From Amoebidium appalachense (taxonomy: Eukaryota > Ichthyosporea): 64,000 bases of DNA. Below are positions 1-24,789 of the stretch, piece after piece. Under the pieces are notes generated by a model. It ran no database searches. It was given only the letters and a program-made list of their open reading frames with translations, and was not told the origin of the DNA. Positions within the stretch are counted from its first letter, which is position 1. Each line of letters starts with the position of its first letter. Location of the stretch: positions 8,060,001 to 8,124,000 of the forward strand of contig CAVNZM010000008.1 in assembly GCA_963693365.1 (NCBI GenBank), in the 5' to 3' direction. The position numbers and the translations under genes are program-made.

Positions 1-2251
1 AAATATTACGACGTTTTTGTGTTCAATGCCCACCCTAAAGCTATAGATACATTATGTTTATAGATAGTAGACAAAAAAATACGAATAAGTGTGGTATATA
101 CCTTTTGAATACACGCTTTGCAATATTTCCCTACAAGCAATTTGAAGGGGGTTCTATTTGCTGGATGGAGCAATAGTATCAAACGGTATGTTTATGCCGC
201 AGCTTCCGCATCAACCAGAAAAACTCGAGCCTCCACCGTCTACAGGGTATGAATAGCACATTAAAATCTTGTATAATTATTTAAATAGTTTAGGGCCATA
301 AGAAGTTGAAACAAGCCCTGCTGTATAGATAGCTGAAAGCTATTGCAAAGTGTTGCGAACCTTATCACCATACTGCCGCCGACGGACTAGCCGCCAGCGT
401 GACCTGGGCAAGGAGAACTAACGTCTGAGGGGAACAGATCGCAAAGTGCGAATGCTATTGTTGATTGGTTAAATACCAAGGGTTCCTCTACGATTGACTT
501 AAGCATAAGCCAATCAAAAGTAAAGCTATTTAGAAAATCTGAAAAAAAATTCCACTATCTTCCCAGACTCCCAGTGACTCAAAGATTCCCTGCTACTTTC
601 CAGTGATCGCCTCAGAGTCACCTTTGCATGCAGATTTAGTTTCGCTGTGCTGAGCTACACTGATCATCATTCCAAAGCATCTTACGGCAAACAAAATAAA
701 CAAAATAAGAGAAACACTCCCCATGACACCATATTCATTCATATTCACCCTCTATATATTAGTGCACCATCCTATCAATGGATATGTTCGGCGTTGGGAA
801 CCGCCATCTGCGCAGCCAGATTCCCCAGATCTAATGTATGCGTGACGGCGTGCGGCCCACGTGCGGACGGCCATGCCGTCGGGGTTGGCAGCGCCCACCC
901 TAGAAAGATCCCAAACTTACAACCGTCATACAAAAAATCACCCATAAAAGCCCGAAACTTACATACACCTTTGTATTGATATACTGTATTATAGTAGTAA
1001 TGGTCCGACGCTGGGACTTGACCCGACCGTCCGCCCCGGCAACGTGAGGGTTCACCCCAACTTTACAGTTCGATGCAATCGCGCCTTTTTATTGGTCATA
1101 TCTTGCGCGGGGTTTCCCGGGAACTCACGGCCCGTGTTTTGTGTGGCGTCAGATGGTCTGAGATGGCCCAGAGATTTCAAAAGGACCGTTCTAATCGACA
1201 TTCCCTGGCAAAAAGCCCTACACTGATTATAAGGCCTTATTGTGCACGGCACACTTTTCTTATGAAAATATCCCGTGGCCGATAGCATGTCCACATGATC
1301 ATATACGCATACGCACCTCGGCCCGCGCGCGGGCCTACAAAGTGCCACTATGGGAGTCGGGACCCAATATACAAGGGCCTGGCCTGAGCTTGAACTTCCG
1401 CATGGGACGCAAGGGAGCAAGGGAGGCCGGCATGGGGTTGTCACCTACCGCTACTACTAGGCTCGGAGACGCAGCTGCGCACCGGTCACGGTCAAGCAGA
1501 CGTCGACGTCGAGTTTCGGGCCACCCGTCACGGCACGTGCACCATATGCATGTCCGGATTCACTCCATGGCCAGGCATATTGCAAGGGTTTTCTTGAGGA
1601 TGTCCGCCACAGTACATGCTGGTGTATACGTGTTACCGTGTGTATGTCATATGTTACGTTGAAGCAGATCATGATCCGATGATTATGATGATGATAAGCT
1701 AGAGCTGGCTTTTGCTTTTTGTCCGACTATTTAGTATTAAGGGTCGGAGTTGCGGGTGATATCAGCTTGCGCATCGTCATGCGTCATGCCGAATTTGCAT
1801 GAATACACATGCCGCCACCCACTGCTTGAGCTACCGAGGGAATATTATGATAACCAACAACGCCCTTATGTGTCTATGTCACCTGGTAGATAGTACTGCA
1901 GCTTGGCATCGCAGGTCGGAAAGGGAACTAAAAAAATTGCAGCACGTGTGCAACGTGGAAGGCCATGCATATGCCATAAAAATCTTTGAAACCGTTGGCC
2001 CACGGGACGATGTTATTATATTTGCAACGCCACTGTGATGACGCATTCAAAAGAAATTTCAAACCCATTCGACTATTATCCATCGACACTCTGTGGCACA
2101 CATAAACAGGCACACACACACATATCACATTTGCAGCATCACACACCTGCAGGCACACAAACACGCACGAACTGTCTGGCACACATCATCACACACAGGC
2201 TCCCACACAAATTACACACATCGTACACATAACAACAAAGCGCGTGTTGCA
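1..2251. other. no gene supported
   Basis: Ordinary mixed-composition DNA. Short open frames overlap on both strands and none has a recognisable domain or clear splice context. No trace of the HK2 MEDS exons was seen here, although HK1 begins just downstream. Confidence 0.5.
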
Positions 2252-2259
2252 CACACACA

Positions 2260-2319
<60 letters not shown>

Positions 2320-2322
2320 GTC

Positions 2323-2363
<41 letters not shown>

Positions 2364-2375
2364 CACGCAATGCAT
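2252..2375 (+). repeat. (CA)n microsatellite
   Basis: Interrupted CA repeat upstream of the first HK1 exon; a second block lies at 2680-2906 and ends at the exon's acceptor. Confidence 0.9.
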
Positions 2376-2723
2376 ATCATATGTAAGGAATGCAGTTCTC
2401 ATGTAACTAATGCATCACATTTAGTGGGAAATGAGGGCAAAAGGAGTGGGCGAGTGCATGTCACGGAGCCAAAAAAAAAAAAAAAACAAGAAGAAAATTG
2501 GAAGAGAATAAAGGCAGAAACTAACAGATTTGGAATCTACCCCTTCTACATGCACGCTGGCACACACAAAAGCGCACACATACACAAGGACACATCTGTT
2601 TGATCACAAACTCTATGAAAACATACCTGTGCCCACACACATGCACGGACCTGCACGCGCACACACACGTGCATACATGCAGGCACACACACACACACAC
2701 ACGCACACACACACACATACACA

Positions 2724-2765
<42 letters not shown>

Positions 2766-3327
2766 GACACACTGACATACACACACACACGGACACGAAG
2801 ACATATACACACACACCCTCATGCACATGCACACACACGCATGCAAGCATGCATGCAAACACACACACACACACACACTTACACGCACACACACACACAC
2901 ACGTGCAGGTGATGGAGGTGCACCCGCAGTGCCACGTGGGGGGGGAGCTGCACGACAACCTCTACTTTGTGCCACCCGATGAGTTTCTGCGGGGGCACGA
3001 CACGTACGTCTTGCGCAAACGGCTGGACACGTTGGTGCAGCGCCGGCGGGTGGAGGGAGAGCTGCGTGCCGGCCGGGAGGAGGCCCTGCGACTGAAGGAG
3101 TCGGCCGAACAGTCCGAGCGCGCAAAGGCCGCATTCCTCGCACACATGGTTGACAAGCACCCCTCCCCCTCCCCCCTCCCCCCCCCCCCCCTCCCCCCCC
3201 GGCCCAAAAAAGAAAAAAAAAGAAGAAAGAAAGAAAAAGAAAAAAAAAGAAAAAGAAAAATAAGAGAAAAAGAAATTGAAAAAGACGCACATACACATCA
3301 CTCCCTCCACTACTACACTACACCCCG

Positions 3328-3364
<37 letters not shown>

Positions 3365-3501
3365 ACCACCACCACCACCACCACCACACACCCTGTCCCG
3401 CTGCCCTTACATCACAGTCATTGGTTCCTGAGCCCACACCACTTCACTTGCTTTATCCATGACTCTTAACCCTCCCCCCCCCCCCCCCCCTCTTTCCTCC
3501 C

Positions 3502-3532
<31 letters not shown>

Positions 3533-3712
3533 ACCCCGGGCACACACACACACACACCCCACCCACCCACCCACCACGCCATCCGCACCCATCACCAAAT
3601 TCACACCGACATAACTTGGATAGAATATGTACCCGAACAAAACACTGCAATTCGGGCATGGGTACAGCTCCCCTGCGAATGGGTCTATCTTCATCCCCCC
3701 CCCCTCCCCCCC

Positions 3713-3756
<44 letters not shown>

Positions 3757-3945
3757 AAAACAAAAAAACATCCTGCTTAAATTCTTTCAACTTTACATCA
3801 CACACGGAGGCGCTCGTTTTCAAACGGCAAAAAACCCTCACAGAAGGTAACCAATAGAGTCGCACCCATTCAATCAAACCAGCCGTTTCCCCAATTTTTC
3901 AGTTTTCTGCCCATTTTCTCGTATCCGATTGGCCTTTTATCACAG

Positions 3946-4050
3946 TCGCACGAGATCCGCACGCCCATGTGTGGCATTGTGACCTCTAGTGAGCTCCTTG
4001 CAGCCACAGACCTATCGGATGATCAGAGGGAGATTCTGGAAACCGTACAG
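3946..4050 (+). CDS. HK1 exon with phospho-acceptor His (H-box)
   Basis: This 35-residue exon follows a CACAG acceptor and ends at CAG before GTGTCC. It starts with SHEIRTPMCGI, the HisKA H-box; His is residue 2 of the exon. The matching HK2 exon (52435-52539) is only about 70% identical at the nucleotide level by eye, while the preceding exon is about 98% identical. Both copies keep the catalytic His and the Pro of the H-box. Confidence 0.85.
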
Positions 4051-4612
4051 GTGTCCCCCCCCCCCCCCCCCCCCCCCCCCAACCACCATCTTTCCCCCTT
4101 TCCATCTCCCCCCTCCCCCCCCCCCTGGCCGTCTCTCCTTCACTCATTTCTCTGCTCCCCCCCGTCACACTCCCCCATTCCCCCTTCCCTCTCACCTGCT
4201 CTTTCCTCCCCCCGTCCCTTCTCCAGCCTTCCTTTTCCCCCCTCCCTCCGGAAGAAATAAGGAGGTCACGACGAAGAAAAGGCGGTAAAGTTGAGGAAGT
4301 AATAAGCACTTTTTATAACAGTCTCCATCCGTCCGTTCTCCTACCCTAGCTATTTTCCAAACCACTCCAGTCATCAAATTACATTTTTTCTTTTTTTGCC
4401 TACCCCCTCCCCCTCCCCTCCCTTTCTTAGCGCACAGAACCCCCCCCCCCCCCCCCCCCCTCCCCCCCAATGCTCCCCCCCCCTATCTCCCTCCCTCCCC
4501 CCCCCCCCCCAAAAAAAAAAATAAAAAAATAAAAAATGAGAGAAAGAAAGAAAGCCACACTTCTGATAACGAGGACAAACTTTATAACACGAATAATTTC
4601 GGTCATTTTAAG

Positions 4613-7712
<3,100 letters not shown>

Positions 7713-9503
7713 GTGGGTGCCAAAATAAATGATGTAATAAATGCCTGTAGTACTCTTAATGTATGTTGAATGGTTTGATCACTATAAATTGAAGTATAAT
7801 GTTGATTGGCTTATGAGTAGGGCCCACATCTTGCCTCATCACCAATTACCACGCCTCCCCCCTCCCCCCCCCCCCCCCCCCTACACACACACACACACCC
7901 CACCCCGCCCCCCTCCCTCTATAAACACACACAGACATCCTTACCCCCCCCAAACCCCCCCCCCCCCCCCCCACCACCACAACCAAACACACATACTTTA
8001 CCACCCCCCTCCTCCTCCCCTGCCTACTCCCCCACCTCCCCCTCCATGCCAACTCCCCCCTTTTTGGACTCTTACGACCTCTTGCCCGTTTCAATCTCCC
8101 TCCCGCCCCCCTTTCCCCCATCCCCGCCTAAGAAACATAGCACAGTCCCCATGCCAACCCTCTCTCTTCCCCCCCCCCCCCCACCCCCACCCCCACCCCG
8201 CCCCACCCCCCCCACCCCTCCCCACCTTTATCCTGCTTTCTCCTGTCCCCCCTTCGCCTCTCCGGTGTGCAAGAAGCCCACTTACCGATTCCAAACATTT
8301 TTGTCATTTCACCGCAAGTTTGGAAAACCGCAACGTTCTTAGGTCACTTTCAACCTAGTCTCTGGTGGAGTTGGTTTCGTATCATCACCTCCCTCCCCCT
8401 GCCACCACACCTTTCCGCAAACACCTACACATACACACCCAGACATGGCTCACCACCCCCACCATGCATTTTCTTTACTTCTAACTCTTGGTTTAATCTT
8501 TTACAGGGTCAATTTTCCAACACCCCCAATTGCCGACGAGCCCAACCCGGCCTCGGTGCCTGCATATGACGCTTCGGCCCCGAATCCTTCGAAACCCCCC
8601 AAAATTGCAAAAATTCCCCCCAAAATGCAACCAGACCCCCCTCTGCCCTCAAGCCCCCCTGAACTTCATACGGACGTTAGTTCCCCATACCCAACGTCCA
8701 CGTCCTCTTGCGCTTCCCCTGAATGCTCACCCACTAAACGCGAACTTACGCACCGCAACAAAAAACCCGTGGTCGATCTCCAAGGGGGGGTCCGTTCCAA
8801 TTTCTTTTCCGTCCCTTCTTTCGACCAGGGCGCAGGCACGCGTGACGGAGAGGAAGGGAAAAAAGGGAAGGAAATTCAGTTGAAACCCCCCATTTCAGGC
8901 GAGCAAATTGGAAAGTCGGCGAGATGGCACCCGGAGCTGGAGTCTGTTCGGGCTTTGCTGGTTGAAGACAACCCAATAAACCAGAAGGTGTTTCCGAAAT
9001 TGCTGGGGGGCTTGGGTTTAGGGAGGTCGATGTGGCCGAAAATGGGGCTGTGGCAGTGAAGATGTGCGGGGGGAAAGATTATGACGTCATCTTCATGGAC
9101 ATACAGGTGAGGTTTTTTCCTCGTCCTTTTTGTCGGTTCGGGCTTTCTTTTTTTGTGGGGGGGGGGGGGGGGGGGAGGGGGGGAGGTGGGGAGGGTAAAA
9201 AAAGTGTGCGTGTGTGCATGTGCCTGTGTGTGGGGAAAAGGGGAGGGGGGGGGGGGGGGGGGGTGCGAAGGGGGGAAGGGGGTTATACCTTCAAGAGATT
9301 GTGAAAGGCTGCACGGACAACCAACCATTCAAACCGACCAGCCATGATACCTTTAAGTTCAATTACTTTAAGCATCCGGTAGCGGTTTTGACCATATAAG
9401 GAAACAAGTGCTAACTGCTGATTGGCAGATGCCCGAGATGGATGGCTATGAGGCCTGTCAGCTTCTTCGTGCACGCGAGAAAGAGACTGGAGATAAGGTG
9501 CAG

Positions 9504-9539
<36 letters not shown>

Positions 9540-9943
9540 CCCACCCCGCCCCGCCCAAGCCATTTCATCGTTTGGACTCCACACCTTTCCGCTCGCTTTT
9601 ATCCCCCCTCCCCTCCCCCCCCCCCCCCCCCCCTCCCCCCTCTTCTCATGGGGAAAGAAACACACACAAACACATCCACACACAGACATCTTGATTGGTT
9701 GATTGGGAGGGGCTGGCGGTCAAGTAGGAAAATGTGGGAGAGAGCCTCTGAGACTGGTTCCTTTGTTACACCAATGAGATGACCCCCCCCCCCCCCCCCC
9801 CCCCTTCCCCCCCCCCCGTTTGCCCGCCTTGTCCTTCAGATTAACCAATAAAGATAGAACAATAAAATTACACAAACCAAGGCTGTAAGCTCTGACGGCC
9901 CATGTGGTTGCAACGTGCACATACCAAATGCCTCCCCTCCCCC

Positions 9944-9981
<38 letters not shown>

Positions 9982-10089
9982 ATCCCCTCCATCCCCCCTC
10001 CCCTCCCTCCCTCCTTCCGCTAAGCCCAATCCACGGTATACAAGCAGCACCGCTGGCTCCCAGGCATGCATGCGTAAACCTGCATGCGC

Positions 10090-10903
<814 letters not shown>

Positions 10904-11095
10904 GGAACCGGATCATAGCGCTGACGGCAAGCTACGCCATCCCCGAGGCGGGCAGTGAGCTGGGGGCGATGTTTGACCATTGGCTGACAAAACCCGTCAC
11001 CGTGGCCGACGTCGTCTGTGCCCTCGAATGCGTCGGTTTGGCCGAGTGTGTGGGCCACGACCACCTGCACTGAGAGGAATTGCCTTATTTGGAAC

Positions 11096-15231
<4,136 letters not shown>

Positions 15232-15460
15232 GCACTTTATTAACAACCCTAGCAAGACTCGAACACAAACTCTGTCTACATGAACACCTAAAACTATGGA
15301 CACTGTGACAACCATTAAGGTTGAGTGAGTGGAGTCATGTGGCCTGGTAACAATTCTCCGCGCGGGATGATGTGTGGGCCAACATGTGTTGCCATAATAT
15401 TACTATAATATTATGTCTTAATAAATCACGGGTGGCCCGGATAATAATTGGCTCAGCACA

Positions 15461-16144
15461 TTACTCCTTCCGAAGGTCACGTTCAGCCTCGAGGTTTCTG
15501 ATTTTCTCTAAAAGCTTGGCAATTAGAACATCTTTTTCCTGGTTTTGGATTTTAAGATTTTCTTTTTTCTCCTTCTCTCGTTTACGATACTCGCGAGAGT
15601 GATGATTTTTGCGAACGTCCCGGGGCTTCTTTGGCTCCCCCTTCTGAATGGAGCCCAAAGTTTCCGTCTTTTTCTTCGCATTGGTCTTTCGTATCACTGA
15701 ATAACACTGGGCAGTGGCAATACCCGCAGTGGTCTTAAGAGACGCACGCCGCGATGGAAGCCTAATGTTTGGCTGTGCCACACACACAGCAGCCGCTGAT
15801 GCAGCCTCTGCATTGGCTCTGTTGGGGCTATAGTATATAGATTGATGTGCCGTTAGTGAGCCATTCTTAAACAGCTGAGGACCCAGTCTACGGTGACACG
15901 CATCACACACACATACACACACAATCTCTTTCTTTCTCTCTCTCACCTCTCTCTCAGTAGCATCATTGTACACGCAGAGATAAAAAAAAGAATGCCATGT
16001 GCACACACATGCAGCACACTTGCACTACTATTCAGGCAACACACACACACGCACAAGCACACCGCGGGCACACTGTCAGTTACAGTGGTGCGGACATGGA
16101 CACTGAAACCCACTTGTATGTGTGCGTGCGCGCGCGCGCGCGCG

Positions 16145-16238
<94 letters not shown>

Positions 16239-16735
16239 AACACATTGGCGCACAAGTAGCACAATCACTCGGTCCTCTGATGTGATCAACATTAGGCATG
16301 ACTACTCCCAGGACACTTCAAGTTGGCAACTAGTACATGCATGTAGTACAAGAATACCGGAGTCTGATCATCGGAAAACTGCATGTGACAGCAAACATAT
16401 TTCAGGCACAGAACACCTGGCCTGCCATCTTGAAGAATGTGTGTGATGTCAGGGAGAAAGTAAACAAATGAACGCTGAGAGACAACAGTGGTTGTCGCTA
16501 GGAGTGATCTGATGTCATTCAACAAGAAGTTAGTACTCGTCGGACTTGGCCTTAAAGAAGAATTATGCTTTACGCACCCACAGGTACTAGGGAGAGTTGA
16601 GAATTCGTTACCGAGTGGAGTTTGCAATAATGACCGTGAATGGCACTATCGTGCGATAATTTTACTGAATTTCAAAGCATACACCAAGGATAGTATTCAC
16701 TCTAACCAGGGGCCGTCCAAGAGAGTCTCGCCCCG

Positions 16736-16768
<33 letters not shown>

Positions 16769-17252
16769 TTGCGACTTAGACTCACATTATTAGAGCTCGA
16801 ATCGGGCTGGCTCCAAGTTCCACAGAAGCGCCGACAAACTCTTTGGCAGCGGGCAGCACAGCATCTTTGGAATCAAAGATCAACGAAGGGGCAATTGTAA
16901 GGGAGGGGGACCGAACGATGTTGTTAACCACCACAGGATGCATCGCGACAGGTGTGTTGGGAATGGGATTTTGATTGCCAAAGAACAACGGAATGGTTGT
17001 CCTCAATGATTGGTCAATCTGGCAGGGTTGCCAACCCACAATTTGTGGCGGTGACGGCGGGATTTCGGACTCAAAAGCCTCAAGTGAACCAGTGTCAATG
17101 TAGCGCGGGCCGTGTGTGTCTCCACTTGGACAGGCTGAGAAGATGCCGATGTTTGGTGCTGCATTGTTGGTGTCACTGAAGCAGGCGGTGCTGAAAACAC
17201 CTTCTTGAAGACTGTAGGAATTGGAGCGATCAGTACTCTGAACTGTTATCAT
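15461..17252 (-). CDS. basic coiled-coil (bZIP-like) protein, two exons
   Basis: Exon 1 runs 17252-16786 (ATG, ends in phase 2 before GTGAGT) and exon 2 runs 15887-15461 (acceptor CACCGTAG, ends at TAA), giving 297 aa in one frame. Residues 1-240 are low in recognisable domains and rich in Ser, Pro, Ala and Thr. Residues 240-295 have a strongly basic block (KKPRDVRKNHHSREYRKREK) followed by a Leu/Ile-spaced helix (VLIAKLLEKIRNLEAE). The Asn-x-x-Ser spacing resembles a bZIP DNA-contact region, although the usual Ala and second Arg are replaced. A nuclear DNA-binding role is an inference. The first ATG after the TATA box opens a very short upstream ORF; the chosen ATG is the next one. The intron contains a (CG)n(CA)n tract. 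Confidence 0.55.
16127..16233. repeat. (CG)n(CA)n junction in the bZIP-like gene intron
   Basis: About 26 bases of alternating GC run straight into about 80 bases of alternating CA. The whole tract is purine-pyrimidine alternating, which favours Z-DNA. Confidence 0.9.
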
Positions 17253-17439
17253 TGTATGCCGGGCCAGGCAACCAACATCTTTTGGGGGTAAAGGAGGTGT
17301 GGATGGGGGTAGATGGGGGAGGGGGGGGGGGGAGGGGGGGGGGGGAAGAGGTGTTATGTATTTGTATTGCCCCCACAACACAGAGGAGGGGCACGGCGAA
17401 AATACACACTTGTTCTTGCACAGTAGTGGGGTGGTGTAA

Positions 17440-17565
17440 GCCACTGGCCTGGGGTGAAGGGCAGTGTAGGCTCACAGCTGAGCACTGAGGGAGGCCCTGG
17501 GTGAAGGGCAGGCAGCCCCGGGTGAAGGGCAGGAAGGAACCCTGGGTGAAGGGTAGTAATGGGGG
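17440..17565 (-). repeat. short GC-rich tandem repeat in 5' UTR
   Basis: GGGTGAAGGGCAG or a close variant occurs four times on the plus strand with spacers of 14 to 50 bases. It lies between the TATA box and the ATG of the bZIP-like gene, so it would be in its 5' UTR (minus sense CTGCCCTTCACCC). A structural or regulatory role is a guess. Confidence 0.5.
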
Positions 17566-17692
17566 TTGACGAAGCAGCCTGAGGTGATGGGCTGTCGACC
17601 TTAGGCCACAGGGGAGTCGTCACCGGAAGAAGTCTTGATGTGATCGAAAGCCGAGTGAGTGCAGTCTGACTGAATGGCGCCGGGAGTACGAG

Positions 17693-17700
17693 TTTATATA
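17693..17700 (-). promoter_or_regulatory. TATA box of the bZIP-like gene
   Basis: On the minus strand this reads TATATAAA, about 30-40 bases before a TCAGTC initiator-like stretch near 17668. It suits a start site ahead of a 5' UTR of about 400 nt that ends at the ATG at 17252. Inverted CCAAT motifs (GATTGG on the plus strand) lie upstream near 17730 and 17760. Confidence 0.5.
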
Positions 17701-21649
<3,949 letters not shown>

Positions 21650-21852
21650 TTAGGGCCGGAGGGTGGTGAGGTGTGTGGGGGCCAGACCCTCCTCGTGTCT
21701 CTTCCACATAGTTTGGTAGGCTCTTTCCAGACTGCCGACTGTGTGGCGGGTGTTGAACAGGGGTGCCACCGTGCGCTGTGCAGATACCTGGAGGAGGAGG
21801 AATTATTTGGTTACGTGAGATTGTGTATGTGTGGACTGGGATTTGGGAAGGA

Positions 21853-21890
<38 letters not shown>

Positions 21891-22247
21891 GAATGCGTCA
21901 AAAAGTACGAAGTACACAAGAACAAACGGATAACACGATACAGAATGCAAGCCATACATAAAGAGTATGCATAATAAGCAGAGCCCATCCTCAGGGGGGG
22001 CCCCACGTCATCCACAGTACCCGAGTTTCGACCTATTCACCTCGTTAACGAAACCCAACTCAGATACTGTTTCACTTGAACATGGGTAGGTCACCCGTCT
22101 TGATCAGAGACGAGCAGGGTTGCTTATGCAGGCAAGGGCAGTGGGAAAGGCCAAAAGTTAAAGTTGCAGCAGTAAGCAGAAGCAAGAAAATATAGATAGG
22201 AACTCAGGAGACGGGGCTTCTAGGAAGCTCCCCCGTCGCTACCTAAA

Positions 22248-22278
<31 letters not shown>

Positions 22279-22588
22279 GGAAGAGGGGGGAGAGTTAAAA
22301 TACCGACACTGTAGCCTTGAACAGACGGGTGTTGTACATATCGGAGACTACAAGCCACTGGCCATCAGGTGACAGACCACTGCTCACTATGTTGCCCTTG
22401 GACTGTGCGTGTACGTGTACGTGTACTACAGACAAGAACGGGTGCAAACGTGAATACAGCCGGTACAAAAATGAACACGGTGTGTGCAGGTGTGGGGAAG
22501 GCATTGCAGCATGCTTTTCGTGTGGTTACGACATAGAGCATGTGTATTATGGGGCCGGGAAGAGGGGGGGAAAGGTGAGAGAGAGGTG

Positions 22589-22620
<32 letters not shown>

Positions 22621-22651
22621 CCCCTAGGGGCGTGCGCGAGTGTGTATGCGA

Positions 22652-22689
<38 letters not shown>

Positions 22690-23008
22690 TGGAGGGATGG
22701 GGGGGGGGGGGGAGGGGGAGAAGGCAGGGAAACTTGAAGGAGGTGGGGAGGGGAGAGGGGGGGATAGGGGGTGGGTGGGTGGGTGGGGGGGGGGGGGGGG
22801 GGAAGGAATAGGTGGTCGGAGTAGAAAGAAGAACCAAAAAGGTAGCTGATGTGGGGCGAGAGAAAGGGGGGGGGGGTTTGAATGCGGAACACGGTACAAA
22901 GTACATATACACGATGAGAAGCATGGTGCAGGACACATGCAAAGGCAAACATTCAAGTATGCAATATCAGCAATGCGCGCAGTGTGTCATAAGCAGAGCA
23001 CATCCTCA

Positions 23009-23041
<33 letters not shown>

Positions 23042-23099
23042 TGGCACTGAAGACATCACGACAAAAAGCTTGCAAGAGGCCGATCCCCCTGGGATGGGG

Positions 23100-23133
<34 letters not shown>

Positions 23134-23344
23134 GGGGAGGGTTTCGGAGTGGGCACAGAGTACGAAGCACACAACACAACACAGATTTTGCTAAGCAGAC
23201 ACCGTATTAATCACAACAGAGTTCATCCCCCCCCCCCAAAAAAAAAACCCCCTTTTGACGGGGGGCAGGGGGGGTAGAATTCTGCAGGAAAGGCCACACA
23301 CATGCATCATAATAAGGAGAGAGGCGGGGAGGCGGGCGGGCGGG

Positions 23345-23377
<33 letters not shown>

Positions 23378-24741
23378 GATATTTCCAATACCTTTGCCTT
23401 GAGTGCAGCCAGATGTGTTGGGTTGTTCCCCAAGGCAACGGCCATGTCCTCATACTGCTGCATGGTGTCACACACCAACTCGGGCAGGCCAAGGGCACGG
23501 ACAAGAGAGGCAGCAACGCGAGAGGCAAAATGTGTGCGCGGGTGCGTGAGGAGGGGTGTACCTGTATGTGTAAGTGTGTGTTTATGTGTGAGTGTGTTTG
23601 AGTGGGTGGGCGTGGGTGTGATTGTGGTTGGGTGGGTGGGTTAGGTTGGGGGTGTTTGGGGGGAGGGGGGGGGAGGGGGGACAGTGTGTGTGTGTGTGTG
23701 TGTGTGTGGGGGGGGGGGGGGAGGGGGGGGGGGGGGGGGGGGAAGGGAGGGAGGGTTAGATTTGGGAAGTTGTAAAAAACACGGGAATTAGGGGGGGGGG
23801 GGGGGGGGGAGGGGGGAGGGTTTGGTGGTGAAAGAGAAAAGAATGGAGGAGTAAAGGGTCAGATATCGACATCAGGAGACTTGGAAATAATTAAAAAAAG
23901 GGGGTGGGTTGGGGGGGGGGGGGGGGGGGGGAGGGGGGGGGGGGGGGGTATGCATTACTGGATGACAATCATTACAGCCGCACATCCTTCCACATCCGGG
24001 GGGAGAAGGAGAAGGATGGGGTGTGGGTGGGTGGGTGGGGGGGAGGGTGGGGGGGAGGGAGGGGGGGGGGGGGATATAACGCGTACCGGACCAGAGGATG
24101 TCTGTGCCTGTGGTGTGGGCGTTGCACAGGGGGGTGTCCAGAAATAGATCGGCCAGTATGCCCCGGTAGATGTGCTCCTCCTTGCTGGCTACAGGCGTGA
24201 AGTGAAGCTGCTCTTGAGGTACACCGTGCCGTGCTGCAACCTAAATATGGAAAAAGAATAAAAGGGTTAAGAATGCCTAAAAGCTCTCTAATAGTATTAT
24301 TGTGAAACAACATACATGCAAACGCGAGTATTTTTGAGGTACAACGTGCCGTGCTAAATATGGAAAAAAGAACAAAAGGGTTAAGGATGCATAAAAACTC
24401 TCTAATAGTATTATTGTGATACAAACACATGCGAATATGAATATTTTTGAGGTACACCGTGCCGTGCTGCAACCTAAATATGGAAAGAGAATAAAAGCGT
24501 TAAGTACGCATGCAGCTCTCAAATAGCATTATTGTGATACAACACACATGCGAATATGAATAGCGGGACCGGTGATGCAACCGAGGAATATTGGTGTGTA
24601 TTCACTTGGTGCGGCTTGTCTGCAAGACTGACACATACAATTGTCCAGAGCTTGTCAGGAGGAAAAAGGACAAACGAAGGTGGTTAAAGAAGATGGGCAG
24701 ACTACAAAGAAAACAAGGGACACGTTTTTTTTTTTTTTTTT

Positions 24742-24789
<48 letters not shown>

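Noticed and set aside
1052-1662. Overlapping open frames of 130 and 140 codons on both strands
   Set aside because: No domain, no codon signal and equal openness on opposite strands.
2093-2900. Long open frames of His-Thr or Cys-Val repeats (also at 6209-6594, 10297-10900, 15038-15283, 19727-20592, 49795-50385, 55943-56402)
   Set aside because: They are translations of (CA)n or (TG)n repeats and are open only because the repeat has no stop.
24215-24562. Possible CRISPR-like spaced repeats
   Set aside because: The units are contiguous tandem copies of a splice junction in a eukaryotic gene.
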